Part shown: piece after piece, positions 52,115 through 60,277 of the stretch
Position numbering within the stretch: position 1 is the stretch's first letter
How the letters are laid out: each line of letters opens with the position of its first letter
Translations under genes and position numbers: made by a program
NCBI RefSeq assembly: GCF_000970755.1
Contig: NZ_KQ034007.1
Location: forward strand, 1,353,097-1,417,096
DNA: 64,000 nt
Reading direction: 5' to 3'
Origin: Lactobacillus kimbladii
Lineage (GTDB): Bacteria > Bacillota > Bacilli > Lactobacillales > Lactobacillaceae
Notes under the pieces: generated by a model
What the model saw: only the letters and a program-made list of their open reading frames with translations
Databases searched by the model: none
Told to the model about the DNA's origin: nothing

Positions 52115-52795
52115 CTAAAAGCAACGTAAAATCTTTTTGTCAACAATTTTCATTTGCGGATCAAATGTATAAACTATTGGCTGTGCATTTGGAACTTCAA
52201 GATTAATAATCTCTTGATCATCAATATTTTCCAACTTTTTAATTAGCGCTCGTAAACTCGAACCGTGAGCAACGATTAATTGATCTTCAGCCTTTTTTAA
52301 TCTGCTAACAACATTGTCATAGTAATAAGGCATAACGCGCTGTTGTGTTTGGTAAAGACTTTCAGCTTGCGGCAAAAAGTGCGGATCAAAATTAGCATAA
52401 CGTCTGGATGTTACTTTTTTACCTTCAGGTGGAATCGCATAAAAACCTCGCCGCCATTCTAGTACTTGTTCTTTACCAAAAATTTTACGTGATTCGTCTT
52501 TATTAATGCCCCGTAAATTGCCATAGTGCCTTTCATTCAAACGCCAAGTTTTGGTAATCGGCAAATATAAAAAATTACAAATATCTGCAACTATATTTGC
52601 TGTAATGATTGCCCTCATTAACACTGATGTGTGAATATGAGTAGGGTGAAAATCGGTAATACTCTTAATCAAATTGCCGGCCATTTTAGCTTGCTTTCGA
52701 CCCTTCTCAGTTAGAGCAACATCATTCCAACCCGTGTAAACATTGGCTTTATTAGCAGTACTTTCACCGTGTCTTACAAGCACTAATTTGACCAT
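52115..52795 (-). CDS. 2,3-bisphosphoglycerate-dependent phosphoglycerate mutase paralogue
   Basis: A 226-residue histidine phosphatase superfamily protein. It has the RHG motif with His9 (VRHGEST), NERHYG (about 83-88), EWRRGFYAIPPEG and AHGSSLRALI (about 178-187), so it is close to the glycolytic GpmA type. Its WRRGFYAIPPEG segment differs from the standard WRRSYDTPPP of the glycolytic enzyme, so it may be a divergent paralogue. The gene is adjacent to a 58-residue membrane protein and a CDF transporter. Confidence 0.85.
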   Translation of the reverse strand: MVKLVLVRHGESTANKANVYTGWNDVALTEKGRKQAKMAGNLIKSITDFHPTHIHTSVLMRAIITANIVADICNFLYLPITKTWRLNERHYGNLRGINKDESRKIFGKEQVLEWRRGFYAIPPEGKKVTSRRYANFDPHFLPQAESLYQTQQRVMPYYYDNVVSRLKKAEDQLIVAHGSSLRALIKKLENIDDQEIINLEVPNAQPIVYTFDPQMKIVDKKILRCF

Positions 52796-52796
52796 T

Positions 52797-52973
52797 TTAT
52801 TTCACCCAGTGCATAATTATTAAAACTAAGCCGCTAATTGTAAAAATCACACCCAATATCATAAAAGGAGTTACTCCATGATTATGGTTGCGGTAACGTC
52901 TATTATAAGCATAAGCAATATCATATAAGCCTACTATTAAAACAATAACGGCAGTAAAAATACTAACTTTCAA
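52797..52973 (-). CDS. 58-residue membrane protein with two helices
   Basis: A small open frame of 58 residues from a TTG at 52973, with AGGAG ten bases before it. It consists of two hydrophobic helices (about 3-18 and 37-53) joined by a polar loop with the run YNRRYRNHNH. It ends one base before the mutase start region (52795) and starts 17 bases after the CDF gene stop, so it is probably co-transcribed with them. I know no family for it; it is too short for the usual length filter. Confidence 0.6.
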   Translation of the reverse strand: MKVSIFTAVIVLIVGLYDIAYAYNRRYRNHNHGVTPFMILGVIFTISGLVLIIMHWVK

Positions 52974-52990
52974 CCTTAATTTTCTCCTGA

Positions 52991-53878
52991 TTACTCTTGA
53001 TTACGATCATTTACAATCATTTTATCATTTTTTCCTCGTTCACATTCTGCTTGAAAATTAATATGGTTAATTCCTAATTCTTGTAATTTTGCACTAATTT
53101 GTTGCGTTAAAAATTCAAATTTACCAGCTGTTAAATCAGCATCAACGTTAACGTGCGCATCAAGCATGATATAGCGATCGCTATAACGCCACACATGTAC
53201 ATGATGAATATTTTTTATTTCAGGAAAAGATAAAACTATCTTATTAACTTCATCCAGATCGATGTCAGGATTAGATTCCATTAGCACATTTGCTGCCTTT
53301 TCTGTTATTTCACAAGCTTCGTGAAAAACGAAGACCGACACTAATAAAGTCATCACCGGATCAATCCAGCTAATGTTCCAATAATAAATAAAAATTGCAC
53401 CAATTACAACTGCTACACTGGAAAGAGCATCACTTAGCATATGCATAAAAGTGGATCGCACATTTAGATTTTGCTGTCCACCTTGATGCATTACCAACAT
53501 TGAAACTACATTTGAAATCAAACCAATAATGGCAACAATCAGCATTATGCCGCCACTGATTTTTGTTGGTTTCCAAAATCTTTCAATAGCTTCCACAAAT
53601 AAAACAATACTAATTAAAATTAGAATAATACCGTTGGTAAAGGCAGCCAAAGTTTCAGCCCTGTCATAGCCAAAAGTTTTTCGCTTATTACTGCGTCTAT
53701 TGCTGATGATATGTGCCACAAACGAAATAATTATTGCACCGACATCGCTAAGATTGTGTACCGCATCAGATAATAAAGACAAAGAACCAGATACGAAACC
53801 ACCAATAAATTCTGCAACTGTAATAACAACATTAAGTGCAGTTACATAGGCAAATTTTTTTGTGGTATGATCTTTCAT
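52991..53878 (-). CDS. Cation diffusion facilitator (CDF) metal transporter
   Basis: A 295-residue transporter of the CzcD/YiiP family with six membrane helices. The zinc-site residues are in SDAVHNLSDVGA (HxxxD, about 36-47) and MHMLSDALSSV (about 142-152). A C-terminal cytoplasmic domain (HHVHVW, about 225-230) follows. It probably exports zinc or a similar divalent cation. The start chosen is the ATG at 53878 with AAAGGA upstream. Confidence 0.9.
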   Translation of the reverse strand: MKDHTTKKFAYVTALNVVITVAEFIGGFVSGSLSLLSDAVHNLSDVGAIIISFVAHIISNRRSNKRKTFGYDRAETLAAFTNGIILILISIVLFVEAIERFWKPTKISGGIMLIVAIIGLISNVVSMLVMHQGGQQNLNVRSTFMHMLSDALSSVAVVIGAIFIYYWNISWIDPVMTLLVSVFVFHEACEITEKAANVLMESNPDIDLDEVNKIVLSFPEIKNIHHVHVWRYSDRYIMLDAHVNVDADLTAGKFEFLTQQISAKLQELGINHINFQAECERGKNDKMIVNDRNQE

Positions 53879-53907
53879 ATTTTTTCCTTTCAAGCAATAA
53901 AGATAAA

Positions 53908-53933
53908 AAAGCCCTACTTTTAAGCAGGGCTTT
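53908..53933 (-). terminator. Terminator after the mutase-like gene
   Basis: AAAGCCCT-a-CTT (53908-53919) pairs with AAG-c-AGGGCTTT (53922-53933), starting within the stop codon region of the gene at 53932. The minus strand continues with TTTTTT. Confidence 0.85.
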
Positions 53934-54612
53934 ACATATCTTCAGCATTTACATTATAATCTACAATTTCAAAATCACCGTTATCACGAATTATTCCCCT
54001 AGTAACACTACCGTTATTAGGAAAAACAATATCATGGAGGCCATCACTTTGGTTCCAATATTTAATGGCTAAGGTTTTGATAAAATCACCATGGGACACT
54101 ATTAAAACTCTTTTTTCATTTTTAGTCAGATCATGGAGAACGTTAATCGCCCTAACCATCCGTTCATCCAGCTCTTTTTTATTCTCTGCCAAATGACGTG
54201 GATCCGCCTTTTTAGTAGCTTCACGAAATTCATAAATTCCAACTTGATTGATAATTTTGGTTACATCTGTTTGCGGACCAATACCTGCTGCCAGTGCAAC
54301 TTCATTCCAGGTTTCCTCTATATCATCACCTTCGAAAGAACCAAAAAACACTTCCCGAAATTCTGGCAATTTTTTAATCTTGCCAATTTCTGAAACCTGG
54401 TTAGCGTCCTTCATTAAGTGAACCGTATCAATCGCGCGCTTCAAATCAGAAGAATACATGTTGTCAAAATGAACTTGGCTCAAGGCATTTGCAGTTACCT
54501 TTAGGTCATTAATGCCCTTGACTGTCAGCGGAGAATCACACCATCCCTGAACTTTGTTTAACTGGTTAAACATTGTTTCGCCATGACGGACAATATAAAT
54601 TTCTGTTGCCAA
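53932..54612 (-). CDS. Histidine phosphatase family protein (PGM-like)
   Basis: A 226-residue protein with IVRHGETMF (His about 9), the second motif SSDLKRAIDT and VSHGDFIK (about 175-182). The longer spacing and the FREVFFGSFEGD block match the broad-specificity phosphatase branch rather than the glycolytic mutase. It starts at the TTG at 54612, with AAAGGAG eight bases before. A second family member lies at 52115, separated by the CDF and small membrane genes. Confidence 0.85.
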   Translation of the reverse strand: MATEIYIVRHGETMFNQLNKVQGWCDSPLTVKGINDLKVTANALSQVHFDNMYSSDLKRAIDTVHLMKDANQVSEIGKIKKLPEFREVFFGSFEGDDIEETWNEVALAAGIGPQTDVTKIINQVGIYEFREATKKADPRHLAENKKELDERMVRAINVLHDLTKNEKRVLIVSHGDFIKTLAIKYWNQSDGLHDIVFPNNGSVTRGIIRDNGDFEIVDYNVNAEDM

Positions 54613-54645
54613 TTTGCATTCTCCTTTCATTTAACGTGCTTTAAA

Positions 54646-55407
54646 CTATAACATATATGCCTTATAAAAGAAATACCCAGCCTGAATAAATGCTAGTGCT
54701 GCAATAAAGATACGCACATATCTGGCTGGAACTTTACGCAAAATATCCATTCCTAAATAACCGCCAATAAACATCCCAATAGCAAGAGGAATTGCCTGCA
54801 TCCAGTATATTCGAGAAGTAAAAATAAAAACTATTAGTGCTACCAGATTCGCCAGTCCACAGATGACATTTTTAATTGCATTGACAACTATAAACTTTTC
54901 ATCAGTAATATAAGTTAATAAAACTAGCACAATTACACCACCGGCGGCTCCAAAATAGCCGGTGTAAACACCCATCCCTAATAATGCAGCAATATAAAAA
55001 ATTTCCTGCCAAAGTGGTCTTTTATGCGGTTCTAGACTATGATGCTTACCTGAAACAATTACCATAACACCTGAACCAGCAATAAAAATTGGTACCACTT
55101 TTTCAAAAACACTCGATGGAAAAGCTAACAATAAACGACATCCAATTAAAGAACCTACAATAGTAAATATAGAGTAAAACGCGACTTGGTGCCAATGTCC
55201 CTTAAGCTCCTTTGTTGAAGAAATAGTCGAACCAATACTAGTCCAAATCAAGGCAGCATCATTTGTGACATTGGCATAAACTGGTGGAATACCAACTGCC
55301 AGCAATACCGGATATGATGCAAGAGAAGCCATTGAAGCCACTGACGACAACAAACCGCTGGCTACACCCCCTATTAGTATAAAGATCAGTGAAAAAATAG
55401 ATGCCAT
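54646..55407 (-). CDS. TauE/SafE-family sulfite exporter/permease
   Basis: A 253-residue membrane protein with about eight helices and the internal symmetry of the TauE/SafE (DUF81) family: VASGLLSSVASMASLASYPVLLAVGIPPVYANVTNDAALI near the start and YTGYFGAAGGVIVLVLLTYI in the middle (about 147-165). The substrate is uncertain; relatives transport sulfite, sulfoacetate or other small anions. It has its own transcript possibly shared with the mutase gene, 33 bases apart. Confidence 0.85.
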   Translation of the reverse strand: MASIFSLIFILIGGVASGLLSSVASMASLASYPVLLAVGIPPVYANVTNDAALIWTSIGSTISSTKELKGHWHQVAFYSIFTIVGSLIGCRLLLAFPSSVFEKVVPIFIAGSGVMVIVSGKHHSLEPHKRPLWQEIFYIAALLGMGVYTGYFGAAGGVIVLVLLTYITDEKFIVVNAIKNVICGLANLVALIVFIFTSRIYWMQAIPLAIGMFIGGYLGMDILRKVPARYVRIFIAALAFIQAGYFFYKAYML

Positions 55408-55575
55408 TCAAATTAACTCCCTTTTAAAACTTAATTTCTATTATAATGCTCTTGAAAAATAATTTAAGCAGGTATTTTAATTCTGACCCATTTTCTATTT
55501 AATATTGAAGTTGGATTTAACAAATTAGTCTCTAACTAATAATTACTGAAACATTATAGTTTTTGCACACATAAA

Positions 55576-55611
55576 AAGAATTAACTTTAGTCGATAATAA
55601 AGCCAATTCTT
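55576..55611 (-). terminator. Terminator of the sdpR-sdpI pair
   Basis: Arms 55576-55589 and 55598-55611 form AAGAATT..CTTTA/TAAAG..AATTCTT with two mismatches and an 8-base loop; the minus strand continues with TTTTT. It lies about 50 bases after the sdpI-like stop. Confidence 0.65.
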
Positions 55612-55662
55612 CTCTAAAATAAATATTTTGTTTTAAATTCATCTCTCAGTTTCTTAAGATAC

Positions 55663-56301
55663 TTAATATCCTTTCTTACTCAACAGATACGAGTAACAAG
55701 TTGGAATCAAAATAACTATAATAGTGATGGATATAACCGACCAATACATTTCCCAATAAGAAGTTAGAAGCAGAACAATGCCGCTGATAAAAAAGATCCA
55801 TCCGGCAAATCTGTGTGTTTTACGCCAATTTTCCGTATTATTTAAAGTCCATGGTAATTTAATGCCAACGACATGATTGGGACTAACTTTAGGCAGATAA
55901 TTACCAAAAATAATAAAGAACAGTCCCAAAAAAGCACTAAGCATAAAGGAGCCTTTTACTTTATGACCCAGTGCATAGGCATAAAGTGACAGATTTACGA
56001 TATTAGTAATAACAGGAACAAGCCAAAGGGTAATATTAACTATCTTAAAATCAAGATTTTTGGTTTCTTTTTGATTGCGTAAGATTAAAAATACCATTAC
56101 TTGAAGGATAATTCCCAAAAAAGGCAGACCAATAATAACCCATAATTTATTGCTAAAAGCATTTGGCATATCAGTCATCCCAAAGTGTGTGGCCATTTTT
56201 TGCGGCAAACGATTATATAAAAATGCTCCGGTCAAAATTGGAAATAAGATTAGCAGAAGCGAGATTAATTCTGTTTGACGAATACTATTCTTTTTCATCA
56301 T
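55663..56301 (-). CDS. SdpI-family membrane immunity protein
   Basis: A 212-residue protein with six or so helices. It resembles SdpI: an N-terminal DUF1648 half (LPQKMATHFGMTDMPNAFSNKLW, about 31-53) and a C-terminal SdpI half with the PNHVVGIKLPWTLNNTENWRKTHRFAGW block (about 130-157). In B. subtilis SdpI confers immunity to the SdpC toxin and signals to SdpR. The start is ATG-ATG at 56301/56298; it overlaps the regulator by 17 bases. No sdpC-like toxin gene is in the window, so it may be an orphan immunity or sensing module. Confidence 0.85.
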   Translation of the reverse strand: MMKKNSIRQTELISLLLILFPILTGAFLYNRLPQKMATHFGMTDMPNAFSNKLWVIIGLPFLGIILQVMVFLILRNQKETKNLDFKIVNITLWLVPVITNIVNLSLYAYALGHKVKGSFMLSAFLGLFFIIFGNYLPKVSPNHVVGIKLPWTLNNTENWRKTHRFAGWIFFISGIVLLLTSYWEMYWSVISITIIVILIPTCYSYLLSKKGY

Positions 56302-56563
56302 GATCTCCTTTCAGATCAACAAGCCAACCCATAATTTCTTCTATAATAGAAGTATTTAGCGAATAATAAATAAAGTTTTTTTCGTGTTCCTCTTCAATTA
56401 AATCAGCCTTTTTCAGCATATTAAGATGGTATGAAATAGTAGCTTTAGTCATATTAAAATGATTAGCAATATCTCCTGCCGACATTGGTCCATTTTTTAA
56501 AAGCTGCAATATTTTGCGGCGCACTGGATCTGACAAGGCCTTAAAACTAGACTCAAAACTCAC
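56285..56563 (-). CDS. ArsR-family repressor, SdpR-like
   Basis: A 92-residue winged-helix repressor. The helix-turn-helix is MSAGDIANHFNMTKATISYHLNMLKKADLIEEEHEKNFIYY (about 26-67). No metal-site cysteines are present, which fits the SdpR type. It starts at GTG with AAAGGA upstream and is followed by the SdpI-like gene. A large palindrome directly upstream is the expected operator. Confidence 0.88.
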   Translation of the reverse strand: MSFESSFKALSDPVRRKILQLLKNGPMSAGDIANHFNMTKATISYHLNMLKKADLIEEEHEKNFIYYSLNTSIIEEIMGWLVDLKGDHDEKE

Positions 56564-56581
56564 ATTAGTTTCTTTTCCTTT

Positions 56582-56621
56582 CTATTTAGATAAATATCTA
56601 ATTAGATATTTGTCTAAATAG
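56582..56621 (-). promoter_or_regulatory. 40-base palindromic operator of the sdpR-like gene
   Basis: A nearly perfect 40-base palindrome (one mismatch in 20 pairs) whose arms read ctatttaga..aaatatctaa lies 19 bases before the GTG start. Its size and symmetry fit ArsR-type autorepression. A likely -35 lies at its left edge. Confidence 0.75.
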
Positions 56622-56826
56622 TATCACAATTTTCGTAAAACACAATAATTTTTAACATATTAATCAAAAATCCTTGAACTATAGTAAAAATAATAAAACT
56701 ATTCAGGTGGCTGTGTGAGAACTCAGAAAAATTATGAGTAAAAACTTGTTCATAAATATTTGTCTTTAATTTAGCTTAGCTAATCGTTATAATGCAGAGG
56801 GTTAGTTAATGAAAGGAAAAGTACAC

Positions 56827-57483
56827 TTGGCAAAATATAAAACTTTAATTTTTATTCTTGAAGGAAGCTTATTAAACGAAAAAGTTGCAGAACAAAATGC
56901 ACTTAGGCAAACTTTGAAATTAACTGGCAGAGAATATGGTCCAACTGAGCGCATACAATATAAATCATTACAAGAAAAGACTAAATTACTAGGATTTGAT
57001 GAGCGCATCAAATTAACTTTGCAGGAATTCTTTAAAAATGACTGGATTTCTGCGAAAGGCGCTTTTGATAACCAGTTACAAAAACAAGATCAGCTAAATA
57101 AAGATGTATTGCCTTTTTTAGATGAAGTGAAAAATAAAGTTAACTTGATTTTGCTGACGAAAGAGAAAAAAGATGTGGCTTCATACCGCATGCAAAATAC
57201 AGAACTAATAAATTATTTTTCCGCAGTTTATTTTAAAGACGATTTTGCATGTAAGTTTCCAAATAAGAAGGTTTTGACAACAATATTGCAGCAGCAGAAT
57301 CTGACGCCAGCTACTTGTCTTGTAATTGGGACAAACTTAGTCGATGAAATTCAGGGTGCCGAAAATGCTAACCTGGATTCTCTTTGGCTAGCGCCCAAGA
57401 AAGTAAAAATGCCAATTAGTCCACGTCCAACTTTACATTTAAATAAATTAAGTGATTTATTATTTTACCTAGAATTAAGCTAG
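56827..57483 (+). CDS. HAD-like protein with lost catalytic aspartates
   Basis: A 218-residue protein of the YjjG/HAD phosphatase fold. The position of motif I (DxD) reads IFILEGSLL with Ile10 and Glu12 in place of the nucleophile and acid aspartates; motif IV, normally GD, reads IGTNLVDE. Motif II (LLTK) and the motif III lysine (CKFPNKK) remain. It is therefore probably not an active phosphatase and may bind a ligand or partner. I start at the TTG at 56827, with AAAGGAA upstream; an ATG at 56809 is also possible. It lies just before the DJ-1 gene. Confidence 0.7.
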   Translation: MAKYKTLIFILEGSLLNEKVAEQNALRQTLKLTGREYGPTERIQYKSLQEKTKLLGFDERIKLTLQEFFKNDWISAKGAFDNQLQKQDQLNKDVLPFLDEVKNKVNLILLTKEKKDVASYRMQNTELINYFSAVYFKDDFACKFPNKKVLTTILQQQNLTPATCLVIGTNLVDEIQGAENANLDSLWLAPKKVKMPISPRPTLHLNKLSDLLFYLELS

Positions 57484-57519
57484 TTTATAATAAAGTATAA
57501 GAATTGTGAGGTAAAACAA

Positions 57520-58104
57520 ATGAAAAAAGTAGCTGTGATTTTTGCCGATGGTTGTGAAGAAGTTGAAGGTTTAAGCGTTATTGATGTATTACGGCGCTTA
57601 GGTATTCAAGCCGATATGGTTGGGCTTACTAGTACAACGGTAAATGGTGCACACAATATCAAACTTACCTGTGATAAAACTGTTGCCGATAGTCTATTGG
57701 ATTATGACATAGTAGCTCTTCCAGGTGGTACAACCGGAGCAGAAAATTTACGTGATAATAAAAAACTGGCAGATCTGATGATAAAACGGCATAACGCTGG
57801 CAAGTGGGATGCCGCAATGTGTGCTGCCCCCATTGCTCTTGCCCGTTATGGCGTTATAGCTGGCGCTGACTACACATGTTATCCGGGTTTTGAAAAACAA
57901 ACAGAAAAAGATGCACCAAACGGTCACTTCAAGGAAGATATTACTGTAACTGATGACGAACATAAAGTCATTACTAGTCGTGGTCCGGCAACTGCTTGGG
58001 CATTTGCATATGCAATTGCGGAAGCGCTGGGAATTGACACTAAGAACCTAAAGGCGGGCATGTTATACAATTACCTAGCCGACAATATTCAGGATAGTTT
58101 GTAA
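57520..58104 (+). CDS. DJ-1/PfpI family protein
   Basis: A 194-residue cytoplasmic protein with the DJ-1 fold. It has the GCEEVEG block (11-17), the catalytic nucleophile Cys101 in AMCAAPIAL and TSRGPATAWAFAYAIAE near the end. Members detoxify methylglyoxal or act as chaperone-like proteins. It follows the HAD-like gene by 36 bases and could be co-transcribed with it. Confidence 0.9.
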   Translation: MKKVAVIFADGCEEVEGLSVIDVLRRLGIQADMVGLTSTTVNGAHNIKLTCDKTVADSLLDYDIVALPGGTTGAENLRDNKKLADLMIKRHNAGKWDAAMCAAPIALARYGVIAGADYTCYPGFEKQTEKDAPNGHFKEDITVTDDEHKVITSRGPATAWAFAYAIAEALGIDTKNLKAGMLYNYLADNIQDSL

Positions 58105-58136
58105 ATTTTTAACTAAAAAAAGGTGAAGCTGGTACT

Positions 58137-58200
58137 GAGCCCCAAGAGTTGGACAACTTTTGGGGCTTTTTTATGACTAAATTATCTAAAGAAAAAAATT
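58137..58200 (+). pseudogene. Relic of an IS3-type left end
   Basis: A 12-base stem (58139-58150 with 58155-58166) is followed by ATG and MTKLSKEKN-stop, with the frame broken at an A-rich run; in one other frame it reads KEKKIEL. The relic repeats the hairpin-then-MTKLSK layout of 10690-10870. The hairpin may also serve as terminator for the DJ-1 gene. Nothing else of the element remains. Confidence 0.5.
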
Positions 58201-58236
58201 GAACTTTACACAAGATTATTTAAACACCCTATTTTT

Positions 58237-58264
58237 TTGTGGTATTTAAAAAATATGATAAAAT
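58237..58264 (+). promoter_or_regulatory. Promoter before the choloylglycine hydrolase gene
   Basis: TTGTGG (58237-58242), 16-base spacer, and TAAAAT (58259-58264) preceded by TGA. It is about 45 bases before the ATG. Confidence 0.5.
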
Positions 58265-58311
58265 TAGATTACCCTTAAAAAGGCAAAACAAATAATTGGG
58301 AGGTATTAAGC

Positions 58312-59346
58312 ATGTGTACAACTATTGCAATTAAATCTGATAGTGGTGACGTATTTTGGGGACGGACTATGGACTTTACATTTGATCCCTTTAAACCTAG
58401 TGCGGATAGCAAAATGACTACTTTTCCTGCAAACTATGAATTAAAGGGTTTGCACCAAAGCTGGACGACTAAATATCCCTTTATGGGTATCAACGTCAAT
58501 GATTCACTTTTCTTTAATGATGGTATAAATAGTGCAGGTATAGTTGGTGATGCACAATTCTTAGAAGAGGCTTCTTGGGATACAGTAGAAAGTCTTAAAA
58601 AGCGCGGATTAAAACCTATAATTGGCGAAGAAGTTGTCGCATATGTTTTAAGTAATTTTGGCAGTATCGCTGAAATAAAAGAAGCTTTTAAGCATCTTGG
58701 TCAAGAGAAAACGAATTATCCTGATTGGGAAAATGCAGACACAGGCATCCCTACTCCAATTCCAATGCATTACACTTTCTGTGATCCAAGTGGCAAAAGC
58801 GTTATTTTGGAACCAGTTAACAATGGTGCCTTTAAAATATATGATGGTATTGGCGTTATGACCAATAGTCCAGAATATCCTTGGCACCTCGACAATTTGC
58901 GTAATTACTTACATTTAACCAATCACAATTTGGGTCATCACCAAATAAGCGATCAGCTAGACATTAAACAAATTGAAAGTGGTTCTGGATTATTAGGATT
59001 ACCTGGTGACTATACTGCTCCATCACGTTTTGTTCGTGGAACATTTATTTCTAAATTTTTAGCACCATTCCATTCAGATCAAGGAATTCCTCAACTATAT
59101 AATGTATTCAAATCGGTCATGATTCCACGGGGATTAGAGCATCTTCACGAAGGTGAAGACAAATGTGATTATTCAGGTTACTGGGCAGGATATGACGTTT
59201 CCAATAGAAGTTTATATATTCAGCCTGAAGATTGCCCAACAATGACAAAATTTGTTCTGGATCCTGCTACAACGACTAAAATTACCCAGCCTATTCAACA
59301 TGACTTTAAAGTGTTAGAAACCAAAAAACAAAAAGCTTTAGCTTAA
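58312..59346 (+). CDS. Choloylglycine-hydrolase family enzyme (bile salt hydrolase or penicillin V acylase-like)
   Basis: A 344-residue Ntn hydrolase. Cys2 (after removal of Met) is the nucleophile, with Arg18 and Asp21 (GRTMD), an asparagine in MTNSPEYPW and an arginine in SRFVRG present. The residue normally Asn82 in bile salt hydrolases is not conserved (IVGDAQF replaces the AGLNF-type block). The family also includes penicillin V acylases and other amide hydrolases, so bile salts are not certain to be its substrate. It has a good GGGAGG ribosome binding site. Confidence 0.85.
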   Translation: MCTTIAIKSDSGDVFWGRTMDFTFDPFKPSADSKMTTFPANYELKGLHQSWTTKYPFMGINVNDSLFFNDGINSAGIVGDAQFLEEASWDTVESLKKRGLKPIIGEEVVAYVLSNFGSIAEIKEAFKHLGQEKTNYPDWENADTGIPTPIPMHYTFCDPSGKSVILEPVNNGAFKIYDGIGVMTNSPEYPWHLDNLRNYLHLTNHNLGHHQISDQLDIKQIESGSGLLGLPGDYTAPSRFVRGTFISKFLAPFHSDQGIPQLYNVFKSVMIPRGLEHLHEGEDKCDYSGYWAGYDVSNRSLYIQPEDCPTMTKFVLDPATTTKITQPIQHDFKVLETKKQKALA

Positions 59347-59400
59347 AATTTATTACCAGTTAATTTGAGTTTTTAGTTTTTTAATTGTTCTATTTGAAAC

Positions 59401-59439
59401 AAAATGCGTGTAAAAGTTTGATACTTTTACACGCATTTT
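59401..59439. terminator. Bidirectional terminator
   Basis: A 17-base perfect stem (59401-59417 with 59423-59439) with a 5-base loop lies between the hydrolase and the converging exported-protein gene. Confidence 0.9.
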
Positions 59440-59451
59440 TATAAATAATTA

Positions 59452-60099
59452 CTATTTACCAACTAATAGTGATGGATATTGTGTATACGATAAATCACCT
59501 TTGTAAGCAAACCAGTCTTTTATTTCCTTTATTGATTTATTGGCAATTTTTTTGTTTTGACCGTGTAGCTTTTTAGCCTCATTTTTAGTTTGAATTAGTG
59601 ATGGCTTTTTGCCTTCAAACTGTGAATCCATGACTTTTAACTCGACTTTGATCAGTGGCTGTAAAGCTTTTCTCTTAGCATATATGTTATAAAGATCACC
59701 GTTAAAGAAATTAACCCAGCCTTGATTTTTGCCACTTTGATCAACTATGTGAGCGACCAATTCAACCCTACCGGTACCAAATTCAGTAATCTTAAATTTT
59801 ATATTTTTATCTGCCATTTTCTTAACCCAACTTTTGTCAAACGGTTTAGAGGTATCATTGATGACATCATTAACTGCGGGATAAACAATAGCATTCCTAG
59901 CTAATTTAAATACGTAACCTTCTTTAGAAAACCGTTTAGCAGGCGTAACGGTCATACCCGGGTCGGTTGCAGGACTAACTGCTGCTGGCTTAGCAGTATC
60001 AGTACTTTCTGCTTTGGTCACGGTTAAAGTGGTCAATGGTGTAAAAGAAAAAAGGATGGCTGCAGAACATAAAACTGTTCTAAAATACTTGTGTTTCAT
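59452..60099 (-). CDS. Exported protein of unknown function
   Basis: A 215-residue protein with a signal peptide (about 1-30, cleavage likely after TKA) and a Thr/Ala/Pro-rich segment (about 31-52), then a basic domain without any family I recognise. Repeated Lys residues and a C-terminal aromatic stretch (YTQYPSLLVGK) are seen. It is a single-gene unit. A relation to other exported wall proteins at 22-27 kb is possible but not shown. Confidence 0.6.
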   Translation of the reverse strand: MKHKYFRTVLCSAAILFSFTPLTTLTVTKAESTDTAKPAAVSPATDPGMTVTPAKRFSKEGYVFKLARNAIVYPAVNDVINDTSKPFDKSWVKKMADKNIKFKITEFGTGRVELVAHIVDQSGKNQGWVNFFNGDLYNIYAKRKALQPLIKVELKVMDSQFEGKKPSLIQTKNEAKKLHGQNKKIANKSIKEIKDWFAYKGDLSYTQYPSLLVGK

Positions 60100-60228
60100 T
60101 TTTTAACCTCAAAAATAAACTAAAATAATAATTTGTAACAAAATTGTAACTTTATTACATTTATATGTCAATAATAATTGATTATTTAACTATAAAAAGA
60201 AAAATTTTTATCAGTAATGACAAAAAAT

Positions 60229-60260
60229 AAGCCTTGAAATTTTGACGACTTTCAAGGCTT
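60229..60260 (-). terminator. Terminator after the P-type ATPase
   Basis: An 11-base perfect stem (60229-60239 with 60250-60260) with a 10-base loop lies 18 bases after the stop codon of the ATPase gene, with TTATTTT-like flanks. Confidence 0.8.
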
Positions 60261-60277
60261 ATTTTGAAATCAATTCT

